Below are positions 1-5,509 of a stretch of DNA of 5,509 nucleotides, piece by piece. The stretch lies in the NCBI GenBank assembly GCA_026391935.1, contig JAPLDC010000536.1, positions 1 through 5,509 of the forward strand, in the 5' to 3' direction. A model generated the notes under the pieces. It did not search any database. It saw nothing but the letters and a program-made list of their open reading frames with translations, and was not told the origin of the DNA. Position 1 is the stretch's first letter, and each line of letters opens with the position of its first letter. This DNA is from Bacteroidota bacterium (GTDB lineage Bacteria; Bacteroidota; Bacteroidia; 2-12-FULL-35-15). The position numbers and the translations under genes are program-made.

Positions 1-178
1 GAAATAAAAATATTCGTAGAAACTTCACAGGCCTAAAATACAAAATCAATGTGACAATTTGAAAATGTGCTAATCGGAAACTGAAAAATGATAAATAGAT
101 TCGTAAATTCGCATTTGAAAAGGATCAAAGCAACAGACTATTTTTTATTGAGAAAAGAGTGTAAATAATTCGTATACC

Positions 179-1273
179 ATGAAATTGAAAGAAATTACTG
201 ATCATTTGGAATCCTTTGCTCCTTTGGCTTATCAGGAAAGTTATGATAATTCGGGATTGATCTGTGGAAATAATGAAATGGAAATTACCGGAGCTATTAT
301 TTGTTTGGATAGCACCGAAGCGGTTATTGACGAAGCGATTGCGAACAAATGTAATTTGGTGGTCGCACATCATCCCATTGTATTTTCCGGATTAAAAAAA
401 TTCAATGGAAAAAATTATGTAGAGCGGGTGATTATAAAAGCCATTCAAAATAATATCGCTATTTATGCTGCTCATACTAATTTGGATCATGTATTCAAAG
501 GTGTAAATGGAAAGATCGCTGAAAAGCTAGGTTTGATAAACTGTTCCATACTTTCTTCTCAAAAGAACACGATCAAAAAGCTGATCACGTTTTGTCCGGA
601 GGCGAATGCCCCAGCAATTCGTAAGGCATTATTTGCAGCAGGAGGCGGAGGAATAGGTAATTATGATGATTGTAGTTTTAATTCAAACGGAATTGGGACA
701 TTCAGAGCCGGAGAAAATACAGCTCCTTATGTTGGCGAAAAAGGGAAGCAGCATCAGGAGTGCGAGACCAAAATTGAAATGATATATCCCGCTTATTTGG
801 AATCGAAGTTATTGAAAGCCTTATTTTTGGTGCATCCTTATGAAGAAGTGGCGTATGATCTAATCAATATTACCAATACAAATAAGTTGGTTGGAGCCGG
901 GATGATAGGAGAGCTTCCAAAAGAGATGGAGGAAACCGAATTTTTGAAATTCATAAAACAGGTGATGAAAGCAGATGGTATCCGTTTTACAGCTTTAAGA
1001 GGAAAGAATGTAAGAAAAGTCGCTCTTTGTGGTGGGTCCGGCAGTTTTTTACTGGAAAATGCAAAAAGCTCGGGGGCGGATGTTTTTGTGACTGCCGATT
1101 TCAAGTACCACCAGTTCTTTGATGCTGAAAATCAGCTTATTATTGCTGATGTTGGACATTATGAGAGTGAACAATTTACCATGGAATTATTTTATGACAT
1201 TTTACGAGAAAAATTTAGTACATTTGCACTCCATTTGTCAAAAATTAATACAAATCCAATAAACTATTTATAA
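179..1273 (+). CDS. Nif3-family dinuclear metal-centre protein (YqfO/YbgI type, with inserted domain)
   Basis: The 364-residue protein has the full set of Nif3-family (COG0327) metal-site motifs: an early YDNSGL (residues 22-27), AHHPIVF with the His pair at 64-65, HTNLDH with H99 and D103, and a C-terminal GHYESE with H327 and E331. Known family members form toroidal hexamers with two metal ions per subunit. The length matches the long subfamily (Bacillus YqfO-like, about 370 residues), in which a PII/CutA-like domain is inserted between the two halves of the metal-binding fold. Here that insert spans roughly residues 130-235 and includes the glycine-rich AAGGGGIGNYDDC stretch. The biochemical role is unsettled; the database label 'GTP cyclohydrolase 1 type 2' rests on limited evidence and should not be taken as a function here. 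The protein is probably cytosolic, as no signal peptide is seen. The ATG at 179 is the only plausible start, because an in-frame stop lies at 149-151 with no start codon between. The leader lacks a Shine-Dalgarno sequence, and bases 1-178 contain no TAnnTTTG promoter motif. The stop codon is 3 bases before the next gene, indicating one operon. Confidence 0.96.
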   Translation: MKLKEITDHLESFAPLAYQESYDNSGLICGNNEMEITGAIICLDSTEAVIDEAIANKCNLVVAHHPIVFSGLKKFNGKNYVERVIIKAIQNNIAIYAAHTNLDHVFKGVNGKIAEKLGLINCSILSSQKNTIKKLITFCPEANAPAIRKALFAAGGGGIGNYDDCSFNSNGIGTFRAGENTAPYVGEKGKQHQECETKIEMIYPAYLESKLLKALFLVHPYEEVAYDLINITNTNKLVGAGMIGELPKEMEETEFLKFIKQVMKADGIRFTALRGKNVRKVALCGGSGSFLLENAKSSGADVFVTADFKYHQFFDAENQLIIADVGHYESEQFTMELFYDILREKFSTFALHLSKINTNPINYL

Positions 1274-1276
1274 AAG

Positions 1277-2041
1277 ATGGCAAAAACTAAAACTGACGAA
1301 ATCTCTGTAGAGGAAAAGTTAAAAGCCTTGTTTGAATTACAACAAGTTGATTCAAAGATTGATAAGATCAGAACTGTTAGAGGCGAATTGCCTTTGGAAG
1401 TGAGAGATTTGGAAGATCTGGTTGCCGGCTTAGAAACCCGTATCACTAACCTTTCAGAAGAATTAAAAACCCTTGAGGAATCTATCACAGAAAAGAAAAA
1501 TGTGATTAAAGATGCTCAGGCTTTAATAAAAAAATACGAAACGCAACAAGGCAAAGTACGTAACAACCGTGAGTATGATGCTATCACAAAAGAAATTGAA
1601 TTCCAGAATTTAGAGATTCAATTGGCTGAAAAACGTATCAAAGAATACAAAGCAAATATCATTTCTAAAAAAGAAGTGATTGACGCTTCTGAAGAAGATT
1701 TTAAAGACAGACAAAAAGATCTTAAGATCAAGAAGAAAGAGTTGGAAGAAATTGTTGCTGAAACTGAAAAGGAAGAAGCTTCATTGATGAAAAAGTCAAA
1801 AGCTTCTGAAAGCATTATAGAGGAAAGATTATTGAATGCTTATCACAGACTTCGTTCAAATGTAATTAATGGTTTAGGTGTTGTAACTGTTGAACGTGAT
1901 GCATGTGGCGGATGTTTCAATAAGATTCCACCTCAACGTCATTTGGATATCAAAATGCATAAAAAAGTGATTGTATGTGAGCATTGCGGAAGAATATTAG
2001 TAGATGCTGATATCCTTACCGGAAAAGCTGAAAAAGTATAA
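1277..2041 (+). CDS. Coiled-coil protein with C-terminal C4 zinc ribbon (zf-RING_7 family)
   Basis: This 254-residue protein has two parts. Residues about 15-185 are a long, highly charged helical region rich in Lys and Glu, expected to form an antiparallel coiled coil. It contains the stretch VRNNREYDAITKEIE (94-108), which resembles the most conserved block of this family. The C-terminal part carries a four-cysteine zinc site, C210-x2-C213 and C234-x2-C237, separated by 20 residues that include a basic segment (RHLDIKMHKK). The family (Pfam zf-RING_7, COG1579) includes Helicobacter pylori HP0958/FlgZ, which acts in flagellar regulation, and M. tuberculosis Rv2229c; the ribbon is thought to bind nucleic acid or a protein partner. 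No flagellar genes are seen here, so a FlgZ role should not be transferred. The start is 3 bases after the Nif3 stop, so the two genes are almost certainly co-transcribed and possibly translationally coupled. A strong terminator follows the stop. The precise molecular function is unknown; the family assignment is firm. Confidence 0.94.
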   Translation: MAKTKTDEISVEEKLKALFELQQVDSKIDKIRTVRGELPLEVRDLEDLVAGLETRITNLSEELKTLEESITEKKNVIKDAQALIKKYETQQGKVRNNREYDAITKEIEFQNLEIQLAEKRIKEYKANIISKKEVIDASEEDFKDRQKDLKIKKKELEEIVAETEKEEASLMKKSKASESIIEERLLNAYHRLRSNVINGLGVVTVERDACGGCFNKIPPQRHLDIKMHKKVIVCEHCGRILVDADILTGKAEKV

Positions 2042-2059
2042 TCATAGTTAATAGAAATT

Positions 2060-2097
2060 AAAAAAGCCCTTCGTAATAATTTACGAAGGGCTTTTTT
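2060..2097. terminator. Bidirectional intrinsic terminator between convergent genes
   Basis: A perfect 17-bp stem (2060-2076 paired with 2081-2097) encloses the 4-base loop TAAT. The core arms are GCCCTTCG and CGAAGGGC, flanked by an A-run on the left and a T-run on the right. The symmetry gives a GC-containing hairpin followed by a U-tract on either strand. It lies 19 bases after the zinc-ribbon stop and 20 bases beyond the minus-strand barrel gene's stop, so it should terminate both converging transcripts. Confidence 0.93.
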
Positions 2098-2116
2098 GTT
2101 GAATATATGATTGGAA

Positions 2117-3562
2117 TTAAAATCTAAATCCAAGCGTTAGCATAAAACTGGAATTCTTGTAGTTGTTTTCTACAGCTGTTGCTTTTGGAGAATCATATAA
2201 ATAATTAAATTCAGTATATTGAGTATGCACATATGCAAAGTCAACAAAATAATTATCCTGGCGATAACCTATTCCTGCAGTATAACTTGAACGGTTGGCG
2301 TTCTTGTTTTCATTTGCTTTAAACGGACTTCCATACAAGGCATAACCAAGGCGAATGGCAATTGGGTCTAAACGCACTTCTCCACCAATTCTTAAATTTC
2401 CGGTAGCTGTGTATTTCGAACGGATAACTTTATTTACATCCGTGAAAACATTTGGATGCGAGTGGAGTTGCGCGTATGTATAATCAACATATTCATAATC
2501 GATATTTAGCAATCCAATTTTTTTGATGATAAAACCAAGACTTCCAATTGCGCGGAAAGGAGTGGTGATGCGGTAATCAAATGAACCTTGCGGAGAAACA
2601 GTATCGTAGGAAACACCATCAAGATCAGATTTCATTGTACTGCTGTAATCATCTTTTAAACTAAGGGATGTTGGTGTATGGAAGGCTGCCCCAATTCTTA
2701 ACCAATCAGTTGGTCGTATGATCGCACCGAGTTTTAGGTTCACACCATTTCCTTTTGTTGTAAGATCCTGTGTGTAAGCGAATGATTTAAAATTTGGAAT
2801 ACTGTCTTTTTCATCAATTTCTTCATAAACAGATTCTTCATAATATTTGGCAGAAACAATTCCTAATGTACCGCCCAAATATAAAAAGCTTTTATAGTTT
2901 CCACCAAAACTAATCACTGTTTCTCCCATTGATCCGGTTGTTTCAATTGATTTTTTTTGTTTAATACCATAATTAGGAGCAACATGATTGTATTGTAAAT
3001 AACCTAGTGTATCAGGATTTATCAGCCAGGTTTGCCATGCAAGATTAGTTGAAAATCCATCAAAGTCGGCACTGTTATGCCCATCCGCATTGGCGACAAA
3101 TACATCTAATAAAGAGCTGGTTTTATTATCACCTTCTATGGCTACCCAATTATGAAAATTATTTGTGCGATTATAACCGAATCCGAAATTCACATTTTCC
3201 CATCCGCTTTTATTATTTTCACCAAGAAGATCAATACTGGCAACTAATCCAATATTCCCGAAATTGAAATTTAATTTTCTATCACTGGAAGTATTTAAAT
3301 TATAGGTAGAGGAGGTGGATTGAGAAAAGACAGAAGGAGTAATTGAAATTTCTGTTTTTTTGAATATGGCGATTCCGGCAGGATTAAAACTCAAAGTGGA
3401 AATGTCTCCTCCCAGCGCACCCATTGAACCAGCCATTGAAGCAAATCGTGCAGTACCTCCAAATGTTATTTGTGAGTAACGCATAGCATCTATATCGTTT
3501 TGTGCTTGTAATGAAAATTGGCATATCAATGCCATTCCCATTATTATGATAAACTTTTTCAT
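2117..3562 (-). CDS. FadL/OmpP1/TodX-like outer-membrane transport barrel
   Basis: The 481-residue protein begins with a signal peptide (basic MKK, hydrophobic core about 4-18, likely signal peptidase I cleavage after LQA at residue 20). The mature N-terminus contains a Gly/Ala/Ser-rich segment ending in FNPAGIA (59-65). Its NPA (60-62) matches the conserved motif in the hatch region of FadL-type channels. The remainder alternates polar and aromatic residues as in amphipathic beta strands, and the protein ends in LTLGFRF with a terminal Phe, the usual C-terminal signal for insertion by the BAM complex. FadL-family proteins carry hydrophobic compounds across the outer membrane. The substrate here cannot be read from sequence; the label 'hemin receptor' sometimes given to Bacteroidota homologues is not supported by anything visible. 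The length is normal for the phylum. The ATG has an A-rich leader and no Shine-Dalgarno sequence. The gene lies 80 bases downstream of the lipoprotein gene on the same strand, with a hairpin in the gap and no recognisable promoter there, so co-transcription is likely. Confidence 0.92.
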   Translation of the reverse strand: MKKFIIIMGMALICQFSLQAQNDIDAMRYSQITFGGTARFASMAGSMGALGGDISTLSFNPAGIAIFKKTEISITPSVFSQSTSSTYNLNTSSDRKLNFNFGNIGLVASIDLLGENNKSGWENVNFGFGYNRTNNFHNWVAIEGDNKTSSLLDVFVANADGHNSADFDGFSTNLAWQTWLINPDTLGYLQYNHVAPNYGIKQKKSIETTGSMGETVISFGGNYKSFLYLGGTLGIVSAKYYEESVYEEIDEKDSIPNFKSFAYTQDLTTKGNGVNLKLGAIIRPTDWLRIGAAFHTPTSLSLKDDYSSTMKSDLDGVSYDTVSPQGSFDYRITTPFRAIGSLGFIIKKIGLLNIDYEYVDYTYAQLHSHPNVFTDVNKVIRSKYTATGNLRIGGEVRLDPIAIRLGYALYGSPFKANENKNANRSSYTAGIGYRQDNYFVDFAYVHTQYTEFNYLYDSPKATAVENNYKNSSFMLTLGFRF

Positions 3563-3587
3563 ATGAATATTTTTTAAGTTTTGAATC

Positions 3588-3631
3588 GTGTTCTTAATTT
3601 CTACATTTTAGGGTGTAAAAATTAAGAACAC
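3588..3631 (-). repeat. Inverted repeat (hairpin) between lipoprotein and barrel genes
   Basis: A perfect 13-bp inverted repeat (3588-3600 with 3619-3631, arm GTGTTCTTAATTT) encloses an 18-base loop and fills most of the 80-base gap. Read as minus-strand RNA, the stem extends outward to about 17 pairs (3584-3635) using two G-U wobbles that would be C-A mismatches in plus-strand RNA. This suggests that the structure matters in the transcript running from the lipoprotein gene into the barrel gene. The minus-strand sequence after it is A-rich rather than U-rich, so it is not a standard intrinsic terminator. It could be a weak attenuator, an RNA stabiliser for the upstream message, or a protein-binding palindrome. 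Confidence 0.7.
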
Positions 3632-3642
3632 AATCAGAAAAA

Positions 3643-4965
3643 TTATCTTCTGGGAGGTTTGTTGCCAGATGGTGTACTGCTTGGATTTCCTCTGCTAGGC
3701 GTTGATTGCTCTGCCTTAGGTGTTTCACTGCGTGGCGCTTCGTAACGAGGTTTTTCGTACTTCGGCTGCTCGTACTTCGGCTGCTCATATTTCGGTTGTT
3801 CGATCGGTTTTTGTCTCTCGTTATTAGCTGGATTTTCTTTGTAAACAGGCTGTTCTTTATTCGAAGGCTGTTCATTGTATACAGGCTTTTCGTTGTAGCT
3901 TGGCTTTTCTTTATTTGTAGGATTTTCTTTATAAGCAGGATTTTCAGTAGATATTGGTCTGCTGTTATTTTCTGGTTTATAGGCTGGATTTATCGGTCCA
4001 GAAGGTTTAATGGAAGTGTTGTTTGATGGTTTGTAAGCATCAGCGGCACTAGTATTTGTATAAACCGGCTTGATCCGTCCATAGTCATCTTTTGTCCAAT
4101 TCTCCGGATTTGCTTGCGCCTGTGTTTCCAATTCATCTGCCATTCTGTGCGCCAAAGAAGGTTGTGCAGTTACCCTTCCATTTGAAGCTGTTGTGCCTCT
4201 TGGGCCATAATAATAACTATTATTATCATAACTGTTAAAATAGTTATTGTTATTCATGCCGCTGTAATAACCATTTCCGTATGGATTGTATCCGTAGCCA
4301 CCGTATGGGTTATATCCATATCCGCCATAAGGGTTGTAGCCATATCCTCCATAAGGATTGTATCCGTAACCGTATGGGTCGTATCCGTATCCATAGGGAT
4401 TGTAGAAAGGGTCATAGGACCAACCTTGATTTCCATACCAAAAATAACTTGGATTATAGGAAAAAGTAAAATAGTTTGGCCCCCAGAAGTTATATCCCAT
4501 ATAAACACTTGTTCCGTAGTTGTAAGGGTTTCCTGTGTAAAGGTAGGAGTTTGTATAATAATTATCGTAATAGCCATAATTGCCACAACTATTATGAAAG
4601 CGTCTTAGTCGCACTGCATAAGCATCATCATAATAGTCGTCATACTCAAAAGGAGTATTGTCGTAATAATTATTCGTAGTATTATTTGTAATTGTTGTAG
4701 CTTTTTCTGATGGATTATAATAATCATCAGTAGTTGTAGAGCTACGTTTAGTATTTTGAGCCGCTAAAGCATCTTGTTCTGCTTGTTTTTTATCAGCTTC
4801 TCGCTGTCTGGCCGCCTCCGCAATTAGTTTTTCATTATCAGCAGCCTTATCTTTTGATGAGTAATAAATATCATCGCTATAAACCCTCGACTGCGCGCCT
4901 TCAGGAGATTTACACGAAGTAAATGCCAATAAAGCGATGGTTAGAATGCTTAAATACGTTTTCAT
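3643..4965 (-). CDS. Repetitive Tyr/Asn/Gly- and Pro/Lys/Glu-rich envelope lipoprotein
   Basis: The 440-residue protein starts with a lipoprotein signal peptide (basic MK, hydrophobic core about 4-14, lipobox FTSC with the acylated Cys at 18). Residues 38-72 form a charged, probably helical stretch. A likely ordered core follows at about 108-185, very rich in Tyr, Asn, Phe and Trp and beginning with AVRLRRFHNSCG. Residues 193-231 are YGYNPYGG tandem repeats. After an Asn/Tyr-rich spacer, residues 265-300 look non-repetitive (LAHRMADELETQ...NWTKDDYGRIKP). Residues 327-417 are Pro-x-Tyr/Asn-x-Glu repeats, and the tail is Pro/Ser/Arg-rich ending PPRR. No enzymatic motif is seen. I recall similar lipoproteins (some mislabelled 'vitellogenin II precursor') beside a FadL-like gene and proS in Flavobacteriia, but cannot verify this here. 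It is probably anchored in the outer membrane, with extended low-complexity arms at the surface or in the periplasm; which side is unknown. The ATG has an A-rich leader (CAGTAAAA). The gene is divergent from proS and heads the transcript into the barrel gene. The reading frame is intact and the function is unknown. Confidence 0.9.
   Translation of the reverse strand: MKTYLSILTIALLAFTSCKSPEGAQSRVYSDDIYYSSKDKAADNEKLIAEAARQREADKKQAEQDALAAQNTKRSSTTTDDYYNPSEKATTITNNTTNNYYDNTPFEYDDYYDDAYAVRLRRFHNSCGNYGYYDNYYTNSYLYTGNPYNYGTSVYMGYNFWGPNYFTFSYNPSYFWYGNQGWSYDPFYNPYGYGYDPYGYGYNPYGGYGYNPYGGYGYNPYGGYGYNPYGNGYYSGMNNNNYFNSYDNNSYYYGPRGTTASNGRVTAQPSLAHRMADELETQAQANPENWTKDDYGRIKPVYTNTSAADAYKPSNNTSIKPSGPINPAYKPENNSRPISTENPAYKENPTNKEKPSYNEKPVYNEQPSNKEQPVYKENPANNERQKPIEQPKYEQPKYEQPKYEKPRYEAPRSETPKAEQSTPSRGNPSSTPSGNKPPRR
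3721..3939 (-). repeat. In-frame Pro-x-Tyr/Asn-x-Glu repeats in the lipoprotein C-terminal region
   Basis: Residues 343-415 of the lipoprotein are built from short imperfect units. There are seven six-residue units of the form P-x-[YN]-x-E-x (PAYKEN, PTNKEK, PSYNEK, PVYNEQ, PSNKEQ, PVYKEN, PANNER). After the irregular QKPIEQ come five five-residue units (PKYEQ, PKYEQ, PKYEK, PRYEA, PRSET). The six-residue units differ in both DNA and peptide. In the five-residue array, bases 3755-3769 and 3770-3784 are identical 15-base copies, indicating recent duplication. The peptide is likely extended and disordered, rich in Pro and charged residues. Confidence 0.85.
4273..4389 (-). repeat. In-frame YGYNPYGG tandem repeats in the lipoprotein
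   Basis: Residues 193-231 consist of one seven-residue unit YGYDPYG followed by four eight-residue units: YGYNPYGG three times, then YGYNPYGN. The first three 24-base units (4345-4368, 4321-4344, 4297-4320) encode identical peptides but differ at many third codon positions; for example, the second and third differ at six codons, all silent. The array is therefore old and conserved at the peptide level, not a recent slippage product. The composition resembles aromatic/Gly low-complexity segments of surface or adhesive proteins. Confidence 0.9.
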
Positions 4966-5092
4966 TTTTACTGTTTTTTGATGGGGGGATGATTTTAAAT
5001 CTTTTTAAAATCGACAAAAGGTTTAATTTTCTATTTTTACACTCCTAAAGTCAGATATAAAATTACAAATACTATACCATAAAAAAAAGATT
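4966..5092. promoter_or_regulatory. Divergent intergenic region carrying promoters for lipoprotein and proS
   Basis: This AT-rich gap separates two divergent starts, so it or its immediate edges must hold both promoters. No exact Bacteroidota TAnnTTTG -7 element is present. The nearest plus-strand match is TATTTTTA at 5032-5039, about 53 bases before the proS start. The nearest minus-strand match is TAGTATTTG (5074 down to 5066), which has one base too many in the spacer and lies about 100 bases before the lipoprotein start. Both are weak candidates. An A-run at 5081-5088 just before proS fits the A-rich leaders of this phylum. Confidence 0.45.
4991..5012. repeat. Short palindrome in the divergent promoter region
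   Basis: A perfect 9-bp inverted repeat GATTTTAAA / TTTAAAATC (4991-4999 with 5004-5012) surrounds the 4-base centre TCTT. It lies 26 bases upstream of the lipoprotein start, next to a run of six G (4983-4988). It could be an operator or a 5' leader hairpin of the lipoprotein message. It is AT-rich, so chance occurrence in this background is quite possible. Confidence 0.5.
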
Positions 5093-5509
5093 ATGAGCAA
5101 GGAGTTATCAACGCGAGAAGGGAATTATTCGGAATGGTACAACGAATTGGTTGTGAAAGCCGATTTAGCAGAGCATTCGGCAGTTAAAGGCTGTATGGTC
5201 ATTAAGCCTTACGGATATGCTATCTGGGAAAAAATGCAGCAGGCTTTGGATAAAATGTTTAAAGATACAGATCACGTAAACGCCTATTTCCCTTTATTCA
5301 TACCAAAATCTTTTTTTAGTAAAGAAGCGAGCCATGTGGAAGGATTTGCGAAAGAGTGTGCTGTAGTGACACATTACCGTTTAAAAACTGCGGAGGATGG
5401 GAGTGTTGTTGTGGATGAAACAGCAAAGCTGGATGAGGAATTAATTGTTCGTCCTACTTCAGAAACTATTATCTGGAATACTTATCGAGGTTGGATACAA
5501 TCCTATCGG
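5093..5509 (+). CDS. proS: Proline--tRNA ligase (ProRS), N-terminal part, cut by window end
   Basis: The open frame from ATG 5093 runs to the last base (139 codons, no stop), so the gene continues beyond the window. It encodes a class II aminoacyl-tRNA synthetase that charges tRNA-Pro with proline in the cytosol. Recognisable parts are the N-terminal segment REGNYSEWYNELVVKADLAEHSAVKGCMVIKPYGYAIWEKMQ (residues 8-49), the motif 1 region around HVNAYFPLFIPKSFF (61-75), and LIVRPTSETIIWNTYRGWI (117-135). The last contains the TSE (122-124) of the proline-binding TxE element. The N-terminus fits the archaeal/eukaryote-like ProRS usual in Bacteroidota (about 490 residues), which lacks the large inserted editing domain of the E. 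coli type; roughly the first 28% is present. Class II motifs 2 and 3 lie outside the window. The A-rich leader just before the ATG supports the start. The gene diverges from the lipoprotein gene. Confidence 0.97.
   Translation, partial: MSKELSTREGNYSEWYNELVVKADLAEHSAVKGCMVIKPYGYAIWEKMQQALDKMFKDTDHVNAYFPLFIPKSFFSKEASHVEGFAKECAVVTHYRLKTAEDGSVVVDETAKLDEELIVRPTSETIIWNTYRGWIQSYR

Noticed and set aside
1..62. Possible C-terminal end of an upstream plus-strand gene (frames ending at 36 or 62)
   Set aside because: Two frames stay open from the left edge, but only for 11 and 19 codons, with no recognisable motif, so neither can be distinguished from chance.
12..174. Three copies of ATTCGTA (12-18, 99-105, 168-174) upstream of the Nif3 gene
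   Set aside because: The seven-base copies have irregular spacing in AT-rich DNA and no extended similarity, so they are probably coincidental.
125..373. Minus-strand 82-codon frame overlapping the start of the Nif3 gene
   Set aside because: It is mostly antisense to Nif3 coding sequence, with no domain.
838..1104. Minus-strand 88-codon frame inside the Nif3 gene
   Set aside because: It is antisense to a well-supported conserved gene and shows no domain or signal features.
3594..3875. Minus-strand 93-codon frame overlapping the lipoprotein C-terminus and the gap
   Set aside because: It lies mostly in another frame of the repeat tail, has no recognisable domain and shares the strand with the real gene.
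3706..4026. Plus-strand 106-codon open frame encoding a very hydrophobic, Arg/Phe/Leu-rich peptide inside the lipoprotein gene
   Set aside because: It is the antisense reading of the Pro/Lys/Glu repeats; its composition follows from repeat codons read in reverse, and the opposite strand carries a full-length gene with a signal peptide.
4254..4586. Minus-strand 110-codon frame rich in Met, Thr and Ile overlapping the YGYNPYGG repeats
   Set aside because: It is a shifted frame of the tandem repeat region; the periodic composition is a by-product, and the lipoprotein frame is continuous with no sign of a frameshift.

Overview
This AT-rich window looks like ordinary core chromosome of a Bacteroidota bacterium, most likely of the Flavobacteriia or a close relative. 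The signs are: AT-rich DNA; starts without a clear Shine-Dalgarno sequence but with A-rich leaders; a FadL/OmpP1-type outer-membrane barrel and a tyrosine-rich lipoprotein of the kind common in that phylum; and a prolyl-tRNA synthetase whose N-terminus resembles the archaeal/eukaryote-like type found in Bacteroidota. There is no transposase, integrase, phage gene, CRISPR array, tRNA or rRNA in the window.

Layout: bases 1-178 hold no supportable gene and serve as the leader of the first operon. Two plus-strand genes follow with only 3 bases between them: a Nif3-family dinuclear-metal protein (179-1273) and a coiled-coil protein with a C-terminal four-cysteine zinc ribbon (1277-2041). They end at a strong hairpin terminator (2060-2097) that should work in both directions, because the next gene converges on it from the minus strand. 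The minus-strand block has, in transcription order, a repetitive Tyr/Asn/Gly-rich lipoprotein (4965 down to 3643), an 80-base gap with a long inverted repeat, and a FadL-like outer-membrane barrel (3562 down to 2117). A 127-base divergent intergenic region with a short palindrome separates this block from proS, which begins at 5093 on the plus strand and is cut by the window edge after 139 codons.

Functionally there are two pairs. The Nif3 and zinc-ribbon genes are almost certainly co-transcribed, and the same two families are neighbours in distant phyla, so a shared but poorly defined role is likely. The lipoprotein and the barrel are both exported to the envelope and probably share a transcript; a physical partnership is a guess from context. 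proS is a housekeeping translation gene transcribed away from the envelope pair.

No clearly new system is visible. The items most worth a second look are the repeat architecture of the lipoprotein (one array with conserved peptide but diverged codons, another with a perfect 15-base tandem duplication), its pairing with the barrel, and the hairpin between the two genes.
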